A stretch of 64,000 nt of DNA from Linum tenue (GCA_946122785.1 CAMGYJ010000009.1:10570937-10634936); one strand, 5' to 3'. Counted from the stretch's first letter, positions 1-11,495 are shown. Translations and numbers: made by a program. The notes: a model not told the origin generated them from the sequence alone.

Positions 1-1748
1 ATAAAGGCGGGAGTGTACAGGGAGAACGTGGAGGTGGTGAAGTCGAAGACCAACATTATGTTCGTCGGTGATGGCAGAGCCACCACCATTATCACCGGCA
101 GCAGGAGCGTCGTCGATGGGTTCACCACTTTCAAATCTGCTACTGTAGGTACGTACGGTAAATCAATTTCTTATTTCTTCCCCGGCCGGCCACCGTGAAA
201 AAAGTTTGATGATTGTTAAAGTTGCTTTGATGTTGGTTAGTCAACGGGTCAATCATAGCCGGAAATCACGCAAGAAAAGCGGGTGTGAAAGTGCACGGTT
301 CTTTAGAATGAAAGTAAAAATAATTGATGAAATCAAAATGGTAAAATTTTGTACTCATTAGAACACGATACCCGAATTGGATCGAGTCACTCACGGGAAT
401 CTGCAACTCCCGCGGTGGCCGGGCTAGCTCTGCTAATTGAATTTGAATGGTCCATTTTCCTGTCCAGTGGCAGCGATGTGATGCGGTGCAAAAATCATGT
501 CCCGTCCCTACCCAAACCCCACCACTTTCCTCTCCATATTCACATGTGTCTGGTTTTGAGATCTAGCCAGCTAGATAGCTACCAATTTAGGATGCAAGAT
601 AGTGATATTATGCGCACCCTTCTTTTGTCGTTTTTCCAAATTTGTCTACATTTCTCTTTGCGCATAGATTTTGAACATGATTTCAAACTTGACCCGTGCT
701 GGAGTTGTTGATTTTCATCGAGTGCTAAACATGAATGATTATGTTACTAACCATCATTAGTCGGTACATTAACATGCTATCTAGCTAGCTGTCCCCCTTA
801 TCCATAGCGTTAATAATTCATTCCCTTCAATCACGGTTAATCATATATATTATGGCTTCTATCGTACCTTGGGTGAAATCTAGGGTACGACATATCCTGA
901 GTAAGAAAAAGCTATTTAGACTTAGAATAAATCAGATTTTTGGCATGATACTATACCCTAACCCCTTGATGAGTGAACCCTGGGTCTTCGTTTTCAGAAT
1001 CATAGAGCCTAATTAACCCCTAAGATTGTGCATGTAATTTGCAGCGGTGAAGGGGAAAGGGTTCCTGGCGCGGGACATAACGTTCGAGAACACGGCGGGC
1101 CACGCCAAGCACCAGGCCGTGGCCCTCCGAGTCGGCGCTGATCAGTCTGCATTCTACCGGTGCGACATCCTGGGCCACCAGGACACCCTGTACGTCCACT
1201 CCAACCGCCAGTTCTTCGTCAACTGCCTCGTCACGGGCACCGTCGACTTCATCTTCGGCAACGCCGCCGCCGTCCTCCAGGACTGCGACATCCACGCCCG
1301 CGTCCCCGGTCCGGGACAGAAGAACATGGTCACCGCCCAGGGGAGGAAGGATCCCAACCAGAACACCGGGATCGTGATCCAGAGGTCGAGGATCGGGGCC
1401 ACGGCGGACCTCCTCCTGCAGACGGCGGCGGGGAACGGGAGCTACCCGACGTATCTGGGGAGGCCGTGGAAGGAGTACTCGAGGACGGTGGTGATGGAGT
1501 CGGAGATCGGCGGCGTGGTGCACTCGGCCGGGTGGGCGGAGTGGAACGCCAGCTTTGGGCTGGCGACGCTGTACTACGGGGAGTTTAGGAACCGCGGGGC
1601 CGGGGCGAACACGACGGAGAGGGTCGGGTGGGGAGGGTATAAGGTGATGGACGATGAGAGTGAGGCGGCGGGGTTTACCGCCGGTGAGTTCATCGGCGGT
1701 GGGTCCTGGCTGGGATCTACCACCTTCCCCTTCTCTCTCGGGTTATGA
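1..1748 (+). CDS. Pectin methylesterase (pectinesterase), 3' part of gene
   Basis: The enzyme demethylesterifies homogalacturonan in the cell wall. The reading frame is already open at base 1, so the N-terminus (signal peptide and any inhibitor pro-domain) lies outside the window. Exon A is 1-148 and exon B is 1045-1748; the intron 149-1044 runs from GTACGT to TTTGCAG and joins in phase to give SATVAVKGKGF. Family signatures appear in order: GVYREN, QAVALRV, GHQDTLY, DFIFGN and LGRPWKEYSRTV. They include the catalytic aspartates of QDTLY and DFIFG, the arginine of LGRPW, and the glutamine of QAVAL. The protein ends about 12 residues after GEFIGGGSW, which is typical. Exon B is very GC-rich compared with its surroundings. 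A broken relative lies downstream at 4681-16790, suggesting a former tandem pair. Family assignment is secure; which paralogue cannot be said. Confidence 0.95.
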
Positions 1749-1874
1749 ATTATATATACGCATTAAATTATAATATTTGTTTTATTTTTGAGTGCTGTGG
1801 TTTTGCTTGATTCGCGCTCGCGCATGCATGGTCCATTTATGGAAATGTATTGTGTTGTACGTATGTTTTGGTAA

Positions 1875-1910
1875 TTAATATAATATAATATAATATAATA
1901 TAATATATAT
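1875..1910. repeat. AATAT microsatellite
   Basis: About six tandem copies of AATAT followed by alternating TA, about 130 bases after the pectin methylesterase stop codon. It probably lies in or near the 3' UTR. Confidence 0.85.
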
Positions 1911-2727
1911 TCTTCGGCTCTTTATGTGATTGTGTCCCAGCTGATTTCAATAGAACCTTTGTTTCTGGCCGTATGTAGATTAGTGTGGGACTTTATTTCG
2001 GGTCATAATTTTGAGTTTATGTAGATTCAGGTGCGCGTTTTAACTACAAAGATCCCGTTGGTTTATCAAGAAGGTTATAGCCCTCATAGGCTCGGCTCAA
2101 ATGGCTAACTAGGAGCCCATTGGGCCCAACGCGGATGCGGCCCAACTAGCAGCACCAATCAATTACCAGAGTTCAGGGGATGGGATGGGAAGAGGGGTGG
2201 ATTTATGGATGGATTTGAGCACAAATTCGTGATTATCATGGATTTAATAGAAATTCATTGTTTGCTTCATTAATTTTCTGGGATCAAATTCATGGACTAT
2301 GGATTTTGAGGGTTCAAATTTGTGTGCCTTATGAATTTGTAAATTTCAACGGTTGATATGGGATTTGGAACGTGATATAAAGTCATGATGAAATTTTACA
2401 CATTTTACTCTTACGAATTTTTAATATTCCAAATTTGCACTCACCTTTGGCTATTGTACATCATAATTAATTAATTAATTAAAAAAAAATGATTATTCTG
2501 CGAACATGAGTTAGATTTTCTATGCCCGTTCTTGAGCCTTTTCATGGAATGTGAAATTCTTTATTATTTTGGTTCTACTACTATATGTTACTTTTTAAAT
2601 GGAGGACAAGCAATTAGTAACTGATATATATTACGTTAAAGTTAAACAAAATTTCTCTGTTTATTATTTTGGGTAAATACATATTTTGTCATTGTGACAA
2701 CATTATGCTTATAATACATATTGTCCT
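1911..2727. other. Intergenic AT-rich DNA, no gene seen
   Basis: No coding signal. From about 2200 the sequence is rich in GGATTTG/CAAATCC words, like those in the MITE at 7436-7791. It may be the left half of a decayed element interrupted by the hAT insertion that follows. Confidence 0.5.
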
Positions 2728-2735
2728 ATATCCGT

Positions 2736-3529
2736 CAGGGACGGAGCTAGGATTTTTCTGTAAGAGGGGCCAATAAATTTTTTTTTTTGCGACAAACTAA
2801 TAGTAAAAAAATCATATGTAAAAGGAAATATTAGTTTCGAATGGTACATAAATTTTTTATCCAAGACCATATAAAATTGTGTCCAACATAATCATCATGG
2901 TATATCTTGTTCGATGAATTTTATCACGGAACATATTATTTATGGGTGTTGTGACTGAAACTTAGGATATGTTATACTGGTAGGAAAGGTTAACATATGG
3001 TAAAATTTCACTTTAAAATTACATGAAATTGATTTTGAAAAAGATGAAATAAAATTAAAAAGTATTAAAAATGTTAAAATCGTATGAAAAAAAAGATAAA
3101 TTTCACTGAAAATTACATGAAATTGACTTTAAAGTGTGAAATAAAGACAATCCCAAGAGTTAGCCTAATGATAATGCAGGATGAGAACATTCCACAAGAG
3201 TTAGCCTAATGATAATGCGGGTTGAGAACATCCACCACATCAGAGTTAGCCTAATGATAATGCATGATGAGAACATCCACCACGTAAGAATTTCGTATTT
3301 TAGGTCAACAACCGACAAGAAAAAAGTAAAATAAAGTGAAAAATTGGCAACAAGATAAAGATAGGAATTGAACCTCAATCCCATCCTAAATAAGCAAAAT
3401 AGAACTATCCTCCATTCACTATGCTACAGAATTATTATTGCTACAAGTTACCCATACTTGGTTTTATCCAACTCCAGAATTTTAGGGGGGGCCATGGCCC
3501 CTCCTAGTCCTAAGCTGGCTCCGTCCCTG
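2736..3529. mobile_element. Non-autonomous hAT-type transposon (794 bp)
   Basis: The ends are inverted: CAGGGACGGAGC on the left and GCTCCGTCCCTG on the right. They are flanked by a perfect 8-bp direct repeat, ATATCCGT (2728-2735 and 3530-3537). An 8-bp target duplication with CAGGG ends fits the hAT superfamily. The interior is AT-rich and encodes no transposase, so movement would have depended on an autonomous relative. Confidence 0.85.
3155..3290. repeat. Three-copy tandem repeat inside the hAT element
   Basis: Three copies of a 41-46 bp unit begin at 3155, 3196 and 3242. Each contains GAGTTAGCCTAATGATAATG followed by GAGAACATCCACCAC or a variant. No function is apparent. Confidence 0.8.
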
Positions 3530-3537
3530 ATATCCGT

Positions 3538-3982
3538 CATGAACATAGACAAACAAATAGAAATTAGTAGTAAGGTAATTTTGGACTTTACGTTCTAAAT
3601 TCCAAACCTCAAATCCATGATTAAAACATCTCAACAAACAAAGAATTGTTTCAAATCCATCATTCCTCAAATCTTTAATAAACCATTGGATTTTAAAAAT
3701 CACAAAATATTCATTTTTAAATCCATTAAGCAAATGGCCCCGAAGTTGTCACTCACAAAACCGTTAACGTGTATAATTTTTATAAATGAGGGATTTACTA
3801 GATTTTGGGATGGAATGATTTTATTGAATTTGTATTGGATTTTATAAATTGTTTGTTTGCTTGTTGGATTTCAAAACGGATTTGTCTCCTTTAATTTTAT
3901 TGGTTAAAGGAAGAAATTATCCTCCTATTTTTAATGAAGTATCAATTGTATACATACATAACTGGTTAAAGTAGGAATTACA
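3538..3982. other. Intergenic, probable decayed MITE sequence
   Basis: No gene. The stretch ending AAGCAAATGGCCCC (about 3728-3741) resembles the right end of the MITE at 7436-7791 (CAAGCAAACGACCCC). A matching left end could lie near 2250, before the hAT insertion, but that end is too decayed to fix. Confidence 0.4.
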
Positions 3983-3990
3983 CTCCCGGT

Positions 3991-4680
3991 TCGGGATGAC
4001 AATCATACTCATCATCGTGGGTATTCGACCACCTCCGACCTAGTCAATGCAGGGAATCCCTGGATTGATTGTGTATGGAGCGGGTACAGATAAAACCCGC
4101 AAAGAATCTTATGGGGATGTGGCAGATTTGGTTTTAGGCCCCCGCCCCGCCAAGTTTTTTTTTGTTATCTGCAAAACATATAATGACCTATTTGTAAATG
4201 GTAAATGATGGGAAGGGGAAATTAAAAACAAGATGGCTAAAATGTAGTTATGCATAACAAAACTCTAATTTCTAACTTCACTCTCCCTCAAGCCTCAACT
4301 AATGAAGACCGTATAATATATATAATGCTTTTGGGAGAGGCCACGTAAGTTGAGATTTTGTATGCTTGAAGTAGTTGAGTAGACTTTGATTTTTTAGAAA
4401 CAATTAAAAAAAGGATTAGATATTTTTTTGGGTATTAAGAATGATTGTAACTTTGTTGATTTCATCATTTATTTGGTCATTTTAGTATTATAATTGAAGA
4501 ATGTATGTTGGATATTAGGTGTAGTAATAATGCTTATATGTGATGGGTATTATCCATGGGTATTTGAAACCCGCAGGTATGAGAATGGGTTTGCAAAACT
4601 ACCCTATATAGGTATGAGGCGGAGATGGGAATGAGGATGGTTTACACAAATCCCCAAAACTCGTCTCATTGCCATCCCTA
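3991..4680. mobile_element. Non-autonomous hAT-type transposon (690 bp)
   Basis: The left end TCGGGATGACAAT and right end ATTGCCATCCCTA are imperfect inverted repeats of the TAGGGATGGCAA type. Flanking octamers CTCCCGGT (3983-3990) and CTACCGAT (4681-4688) match at six of eight positions, as expected for an aged 8-bp target duplication. The interior is GGGT/ACCC-rich near both ends and has no coding capacity. The element at 57527-58196 has the same ends and almost the same length. Confidence 0.7.
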
Positions 4681-4771
4681 CTACCGATGCTTTATACCCG
4701 CAATCCAACCGCTAGTTCTACCGGGATTACGACATCACACACGATCGACTTCATCTTCGGGAACCCACCAG
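4681..4771 (+). pseudogene. Pectin methylesterase pseudogene, 5' fragment
   Basis: A translated stretch reads LYPQSNR, then an in-frame TAG, then FYRDYDIT and DFIFGNPP. It matches the segment between the QDTLY and DFIFG signatures of pectin methylesterases. The threonine of QDTLY is replaced and the reading frame carries a stop. The fragment starts just after a hAT element and is cut at 4771 by the copia insertion; it resumes at 16636. It has the same orientation as the gene at 1-1748. Confidence 0.8.
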
Positions 4772-5040
4772 TGACAATTTCTATGTTTCGGGAACCCAGC
4801 AATGTGCTGCTTTGCTCTTTTATATCAGCTCATAATCTGGGATTACAGATAGTTGCCAAGTGTCTCTATGGCACTGGCCGAGTTTAAACACTAAACAGTG
4901 TCTTAACGGCTAATACTCAACATTAATAGAAACGGTGTCGCAGCACCTTTAGGAATAGAAACTATACTTAAACGACTTTGTTTCTTCTCCTCTTCTGCAA
5001 TCCTTCTTCCATATGGATTTGCTATTCTTCAATTCTGTCA
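4772..5040 (-). repeat. Copia 3' LTR (269 bp)
   Basis: TGACA...TGTCA-bounded terminal repeat. It is shorter than its partner at 16296-16635, mainly because of two missing segments, one near its left end and one after CAGTGTCTTAA. The adjoining minus-strand sequence is purine-rich (GAGGGAGG), fitting a polypurine tract. Confidence 0.9.
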
Positions 5041-5047
5041 GCCTCCC

Positions 5048-7435
5048 TCAAGTTGTGGCAGGCAACAAGACTCCCAACTTGCCAAGCAAATCCTTAAGCC
5101 TAGCCTGCTCCAATCCCTTCGTAAAGATATCTGCAAGCTGGTTCAAAGTGTTGACATGTTGTAGCTTGATTAAACCTGTTTTAATCCTCTCTCTGGTGAC
5201 ATGGATGTCGATCTCAATGTGCTTGGTCCTCTCGTGAAACACAGGGTTTTCAGCTATATGGATAGCTGACCTGTTGTCACAGTAAACAGTGATGGGTAAA
5301 GGAACCTTAACACTCAATTCCTCCAACAAACCCTTCAACCATTGTACCTCACACACTGTCATTGCTAAGGCCATGTATTCTGCTTCTGAAGAAGATCTGG
5401 AAACGGTAGTTTGCTTCTTAGTCTTCCATGTCAGCAGAGATTTTCCCAGGAAAGTGCAGTAACCAGTGGTGGATCTTCTAGTGTCTGGGCAGCTTGCCCA
5501 ATCCGAGTCACAGAAAGAAGTCAATCTCAACTCAGCATTACTATCAAAATGAATTCCCTGACCAGGTCCATTCTTCAAGTATCTTAGAACCCTGTGAGTT
5601 GCTTGTAAGTGCTCTTCATGTGGCTGCTTTTGGAATTGACAAAGCTGTTGAACAGCAAATGCCAAGTCTGGTCTTGTTATGGTGATATAGTGAAGTCTTC
5701 CCACTAATCTCCTGTACTGTTCTGCATCTGCCAAAGGAATGCCCTGTGTTGCTGATAATCTTACTTTATAATCAACAGGTGTTTGACAACCCTTAGACTC
5801 CAAGTAACCTGTTTCATTCAGCAACTCTAGGCAATATTTCCTCTGATACACACTTATACCATTTGCAGTTCTGTTGATTTCCAAACCAAGGAAGTACTTT
5901 AAAGGACCTAGAAGCTTCATCTTAAACTCCTGGCACAAAGCCTTCTTAACCTGTTCTATATCCTTTAAAGCATCTCCCCCTATTATAATGTCATCAACAT
6001 AGATAAGCATCACTACAATTCTTCCTCTGATCCACTTTGTAAACAAAGAGTAATCAGATGCAGACTGGCTAAAACCATTTTTCAGAAGAAAACTACTTAA
6101 CCTTGCAAACCACTGTCTGGAGGCTTGCTTCAGGCCATACAATGATTTCTTCAATCTGCAAACCATCTTCTGTGGACCTGTCTGTTCCAAATCCAGACCT
6201 GGTGGTAGTTGCATGTACACTTCCTCATTTAAGTCCCCATGGAGAAATGCATTGGATACATCCATCTGTTCCAATGTCCAATTCTTCACAGAAGCAATTG
6301 CCAGAAGAGCCTTTACCGAGTTTATCTTGGCTACAGGGGAAAAGGTGTCTAGGAAGTCAATTCCATAGACCTGTGTGTACCCTTTGGCCACCAGCCTTGA
6401 CTTAAATCTCTCAATGGACCCATCTGGCTTGAGTTTAATCTTGTAAACCCACTTATTTCCAATTACCTTCTTCCCTACTGGTAATGGAACTATATCCCAG
6501 GTTTGGTTTTCCTCCAATGAATCCCATTCTTCCCTCATGGCTTTTCTCCAGTGCTCATATTTGATTGCTTCTTGATATGTCAATGGTTCCTCTAGCTGGA
6601 TGACACTCAATGCATACTTTTTGTCCTCAGCATTGAGATGATCAACAGTCAGAACCATTGGATATCTGCTGGTAGTTGCTGCAGAATGACTACCAAAAGC
6701 CCCAAATTGAAGTGCTGGATCCAATTCACAGTTATCAAACTTGCTAGGCAAGTGATAACTCCTCTTTGGTCTTGTTGTTGGTGCAAAATCTTGTTGAGGT
6801 TCCAGTTCTGGTTCTAGTTCAACTACCTCCTGTTCTTCATGATCTACCACTTCATCCCCCTCTTTAGCTGAGGCCAATTAAGGAGATGGTGGAGGCTGAG
6901 AATGTGAAGAAGAACTAGGGATAACCAGAGCTGGAGGAGGATTGAAATCTACTGAAGTATTAGTAGGAGCTGGAGGAGTAGTGGGAGGTGAAGGAGAAGA
7001 ACTCTCAACTGTTCTAAAAGGCAAAATAGACTCATAGAACACAACATCCCTGGAGATGAGGACCTGTTTGGTGTTGATGTCAAGTAACTTATACCCTTTG
7101 ATCCCAGGAGGTATACCTAGCAAAACACACTGCCTGGCTCGAGGTGCAAATTTGGTTCTGCCTGCAGCAGGAGTACCAGCATAGACCATACTGCCAAAGA
7201 CCCTCAGATTGCCAAGAAAGGGAGGTTTATGATAGAGAACCTCATAGGGAGACAGGTTGTGAAGGATAGGGGTAGGCATTCTGTTTATCAAATAAACAGA
7301 ATGTAATATGCAATCACTCCAGTACTGTAATGGAATACCAGATTGGAATCTAAGAGACCTAGCTACATTTAAAATGTGCTGGTGTTTTTGTTCCACGCTA
7401 GCACTCTGTTCAGGAGTATACACACAGAACATTTG
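5048..7435 (-). pseudogene. Copia pol: integrase C-part, reverse transcriptase, RNase H
   Basis: Minus-strand frame from 7432 down to the stop at 5048. The upper part (7432-6881) is the copia integrase tail with YTPEQSASVEQKH and NRMPTPIL-type motifs, followed by a proline/serine-rich linker. An in-frame TAA at 6880-6878 separates it from the reverse transcriptase, which shows NKWVYKIK, FSPVAKI, QMDVSNAFLHGDL, SLYGLKQASRQW and the catalytic YVDD. RNase H follows, with FCDSDWA, SRSSSEAEYMA and VYCDN. The stop codon is the only lesion seen in this stretch. Confidence 0.93.
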
Positions 7436-7791
7436 CGGCTCGTTTGCTTGTTGGATTTGAAAATGAAGGTTTTGAGTTTTAAAAATCTTTGGATTTATGT
7501 TGGATTTGTTGCATCATGGATTTGGAAGAGTACATTGTTTGTTTAGTTGATTTTTTATCATAGATTTGTGATGGATTTGTCTCACATTTTTTCCTTCTAT
7601 TGTCAAATCCCAAATGAAATGTGGGATTTACAAATCCGTGGGGTCCACGGATTTGGATCTAAAAAAGGGGTTCAAATCCGTGGACCCCACGGATTTGTGT
7701 CCCTCAACAAACAAAGGATTTGTGTCAACTCCATGATGCTTGGGATTTGAGTTCCAAATCCATCACCCAAATCCCACAAGCAAACGACCCC
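7436..7791. mobile_element. MITE (356 bp) inserted in copia integrase
   Basis: Termini CGGCTCGTTTGCTTG and CAAGCAAACGACCCC are inverted repeats with two mismatches. A 3-bp direct repeat TTG flanks the element (7433-7435 and 7792-7794). Removing the element plus one TTG leaves the host copia frame continuous, which confirms the boundaries. A 3-bp duplication suggests a PIF/Harbinger-type element, although those usually target TAA/TTA, so the superfamily is uncertain. The interior is a foldback of GGATTTG/CAAATCC words with a GTGGGGTCCAC palindrome core; there is no coding capacity. Confidence 0.8.
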
Positions 7792-7964
7792 TTGATGTTC
7801 AATGCCCTCATTCATGAAAAAAATCACACATATCAAACTCTTTTCCCTGGTCACTCCTAACAATCTGCACTTTGCTGTTGAATTGAGTCTTAACAAGAGA
7901 ACAAAACCCCTTGAAAAGATCTCTAGTTTCACTTTTATGGTGCATCAGATAAACCCAAACAGCC
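7792..7964 (-). pseudogene. Copia integrase core fragment
   Basis: A short minus-strand piece of the copia integrase between the gypsy insertion and the MITE. It contains WVYLMHHKSETRDLF and RSDQGKEF, the latter including a catalytic aspartate of the DDE core. It continues, in the direction of coding, from the block at 14241-16254 and into the block ending at 7432. Confidence 0.9.
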
Positions 7965-8780
7965 TGTAACACCCCGACATTTGGGTTTAGGTTCAACCAT
8001 AATAAATGAACGATTGAATTGACGTTTACGTACAGAAGATTAAAATGGTGGATTAAGGATTTTAATAATAATAATAACTATTATTATTATTTAAACAAAC
8101 AAACAATAAAATTAAATAAATAAAAAAAAGAGAAAGGTGGGGAACCCACCCACGTCAACCACCCCAACTAAAAGGCCCCAATTAATCCTCTCCGCTCAAT
8201 TATCTCAAGGCCAATGGACAGTTCAATCAACCGAGACATAATGAGCTGGCGCATTTACAAAGAATTGAAGGGTAGTTGTAAAATCATGCCTCGGTGGCTT
8301 GTAGACAAGCTTAAATTCCCTTCTTCCTTTCCATGAAAACGAGCCCTTATTCTTCCCCAACCGCTCACTATGTTTATGAATCCTTCCAGTTCATATCGTC
8401 TCCTTCAATAACTACTAATTCCCTCAGAAACACTGTGCATTCCATCATCGTCAACCTCATCCATCCATTCTTGTTGCCTTTCGTCCGCCGCAACGTCCCT
8501 TCCATTCTCATCACCGTACCACTAAACCACCGCATCACTGCTCATTGACGTTGGCATATAAGGGCCACATAACTAGCGCATGGTTCCTTCGTATATTCTC
8601 GAGACCAGTAGGTAAGAGCTATGGATCCCAAACCCTTTTCAAACCTCGAAGCTACATAATTAGCTAACTATGGTTGTTGCGCCGTAGCTGCGGCGACAAA
8701 AGTACGAGGTGATCAAAGGATGATCTAAGAGATAAACTGAGGTTCAACAGCCCGTACCTACCCTAGGCTCGCTTTGAAGG
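7965..8780 (+). repeat. Gypsy 5' LTR remnant (816 bp)
   Basis: It matches 11496-12350 of the 3' LTR almost exactly. By eye I see about three substitutions, a 4-bp difference in a CAAA run and a 35-bp deletion in this copy (missing bases correspond to about 11706-11740). It stops abruptly after GCTTTGAAGG, where the 3' copy continues for another 1890 bp. Confidence 0.92.
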
Positions 8781-10692
8781 TTTGTTGAGGGTTTCTCCAG
8801 TATTGCAAGACCTATGACACAACTATTGCAGAAGGGGAAGCCATTTGTTTGGGATAAGAAGTGTCAAACGGCATTTGAGTTACTGAAGGAGAAGCTGACC
8901 TCTGCACCGGTGTTAGCACTACCGACCAGTGGTGGGGAGTACTCTATTTATAGTGATGCTTCCTACCAAGGTTTGGGGTGTGTTCTGATGCAGGATAAGA
9001 AGGTGATCGCCTATGCTTCGAGGCAGCTACGACCCCATGAGGTGAACTATCCCACCCATGACTTGGAGTTGGCAGCAGTGGTCTTTGCATTGAAGCTATG
9101 AAGACACTATCTCTACGGAGAGACGTTCACCATCTTCACTGATCATAAGAGTCTCCAGCACTTGACTGATCAAAAGGAGTTGAACATGAGGCAGAGAAGA
9201 TGGATGGAGCTCTTAAGTGATTATGACTGCACTATCAAGTATCATCCAGGAAAGGCAAATGTAGTGGCTGATGCATTGAGCAGGAAGAAAGAGAGTCCCT
9301 TACCGGAGTTAATCTCCTTGAGGGCCATGAACGTAGAGTTGGAGCTAGAGGAAGTGACGAAACTGTTAGCAACCTTAAAGGTTCGTCCTATGCTACATGA
9401 ACGAATCAAGGAGAAGCAGGGTGAGGATATGGAGCTGGAGAAGTACAAGAAGCAAGTGTTAGAGGGGAAGAACACCAAATTTGAACTGGTAGATGGATTA
9501 CTAATGTATCAAGGGAGGTTGTGTGTGCCAAGTGTTGACAAGCTAAGAAAGGATATTCTAGACGAGGCTCACTCTGCACCATATGTGATGCACCCCGGGG
9601 CTACGAAGATGTACCGTACCCTCAAGGAACATTTTTGGTGGCCAGGGTTGAAGAAGGAGGTAGCCGCTCACGTATATCAGTGCTTGGAGTGTCAAATGAT
9701 AAAGGCTGAGCACCAAGCCCCAGTTATTGAGCACTTACCACTTGAAATTCCACAGTGGACTTGGGAGAAGGTCACTATGGATTTTGTATATGGTTTACCA
9801 AAGACCCCGACGGGAAACGATGGAGTATGGGTAATTGTGGATCGATTCTCGAAAGTGTCTCATTTTATACCTATCATATTCAAACCAGGGCTAGAAGAGC
9901 TGGCTAGATTGTATGTGAGAGAGATAGTAAGGCTTCACGGAGTCCCACTTAGCATCGTGTCTGATCGCGACCCTAGCTTCACGGCACGATTCTGGGTGAG
10001 TCTTCAAAAGGCTATGGGCACTAAAGTGCACTTCTCTACCGCATATCATCCCCAGACTGATGGACAATCAGAGCGGACAATTCAAACACTAGAAGACCTG
10101 CTAAGGGCATGTGTTTTGACAATGAGAGGAGCTTGGGACGAGCACTTACCTCTAATGGAGTTTGCTTGTAACAACCAGTATCATAGCTCGATACAAGCAG
10201 CTCCGTATGAAGTGTTGTATGGGAGAAAATGTCGCACACCACTGTACTGGGATGTAGAAGGAGTGCGACAGTTGGAGGGTCCAGAGATGGTTCAGAAGGC
10301 GGTAGAGAAAATTGAGGCAATCCGTCGGAACTTGAAGGCGGCTTAGGACCGGCAGAAAAGTAACGGTGAGAGGCCAGGAAATCAATGAAGTCATGAAGTG
10401 GGAGATATGGTATTTCTAAGAGTATCTCCTTGGAAAGGGGTGATGCGATTTGGTAAGAAAGGGAAACTGAGTCCTAGGTACATTGGACCATATGAGGTGT
10501 TGGAACGTGTTGGACCCCTCGCATATCGACTAGCTTTACCTCCTAACCTTGCAAGGATTCACAACGTCTTCCACATTAGCATGCTGAAGGCATACCGGTC
10601 TAACCCTGACCATGTGATCAGACATGAGGATATCCAGCTAGATGACGACCTAACCTATGAAGAGGTGCCAGTTCAGATCGTAGACAAAAAAG
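8781..10692 (+). pseudogene. Gypsy pol: RNase H and integrase
   Basis: A single frame broken by three nonsense codons: TGA at 9099, TAG at 10344 and TGA at 10386. RNase H motifs include [21 protein letters not shown] and FTDHKSL (after the first stop). A link region with [14 protein letters not shown] follows. The integrase has the zinc-binding [13 protein letters not shown]...CLEC motif and a DDE core: [20 protein letters not shown], and [12 protein letters not shown] with its glutamate. The C-terminal part contains GDMVFLRVSPWKGVMRFGKK and RIHNVFHISMLK. The stops fit CAG to TAG, TGG to TGA and CGA to TGA, i.e. C-to-T changes on one strand or the other. Confidence 0.93.
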
Positions 10693-11149
10693 CATGGTAA
10701 AGGAAACCGTACCGGACATCATACCGGATTCCTTTCTGGTATGGTATTTTGTGGTACGACCGTGGTTCAACCATTTTGTACCGGTAAATACCGTTTTTCA
10801 CTATTGATAGAGAAATGAAATGCGATAGTATAAAAAATATAATCCATCAAAAAAAGAACCAAATAAAGCATTATACAACCACGATGACCCATTTTCAACA
10901 TAGAAAAATAGCAAAATAATATTCTTTTTTAATTATTTTCCACATATTGAACGAGAATACGGAGAATGAAGCTGAATCATAGACCAGGAAACCGGATCGT
11001 ACCGGCCGGTTCAACCGGTTCAACCGGTCAAACCGAAAAAACCGGCCGGCACGGTAAAATCAGCACAATCAGCCCACCGTGCCGCTTTTGGTCCAATTTC
11101 CGGTTAAACCGGTTGAACCGGCCGGTACGATCCGGTTTCCTGGTCTATG
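10693..11149. mobile_element. hAT-type MITE (457 bp) inserted in gypsy pol
   Basis: Ends CATGGTAAAGGAAACCG and CGGTTTCCTGGTCTATG are imperfect inverted repeats. The perfect 8-bp duplication CAAAAAAG flanks it (10685-10692 and 11150-11157), which fits hAT. The right part (10979-11149) is itself a strong palindrome: the end sequence occurs a second time in opposite orientation from CATAGACCAGGAAACCGG, and the arms carry several ACCGGTT/AACCGGT repeats. Non-coding. Confidence 0.85.
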
Positions 11150-11157
11150 CAAAAAAG

Positions 11158-11288
11158 AGAAGGAGCTGTGGAAGAAGAAAATCACTCTGGTTAAGGTGAT
11201 ATGGAGAAACCAGGGCAGTGAAGCTGCAACTTGGGAAACAGAGAGTAGCATGAAAGAGAAGTATCCCGAGTTGTTTAAAAGTGTTTAG
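11158..11288 (+). pseudogene. Gypsy pol C-terminal chromodomain-like tail
   Basis: It continues the gypsy polyprotein after the hAT insertion. The stretch VKVIWRNQGSEAATWETE followed by KEKYPELF matches the tail of Tekay/Del-type gypsy integrases. It ends at TAG 11286-11288. Confidence 0.85.
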
Positions 11289-11399
11289 AGAAGTTATTAT
11301 AAGCCCCATTGGCATTTCATGGTAATTATCAATAGCCTTAACAATAGTTACGATGACTCAGTTTGTTCCGTCATGTTTAACAACGTTTCAGAACATAAT

Positions 11400-11495
11400 T
11401 TCGGGGACGAAATTTTTCTTAAGGGGAGGGAAATGTTATATTCCAGTATAAACGTTCCAATTTCGAGGACGAAATTTTTATAACGATGGAGGAAA
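11400..11495 (+). promoter_or_regulatory. Gypsy polypurine-tract region, duplicated motif
   Basis: The plant gypsy signature GGACGAAATTTTT occurs twice (about 11403 and 11467). Purine runs AAGGGGAGGGAAA and GATGGAGGAAA follow, the second directly adjoining the 3' LTR at 11496. The second run is therefore the likely plus-strand primer; the first looks like a duplicated copy. Confidence 0.6.

Noticed and set aside
1020..1588. Long antisense and alternate-frame ORFs over pectin methylesterase exon B
   Set aside because: Shadows caused by high GC content; the products are His/Arg/Pro-rich and the sense frame carries all family motifs.
8333..8548. 71-codon ORF repeated identically at 11903-12118
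   Set aside because: Both copies lie in near-identical gypsy LTRs, which fully explains the conservation; no protein family is recognisable.
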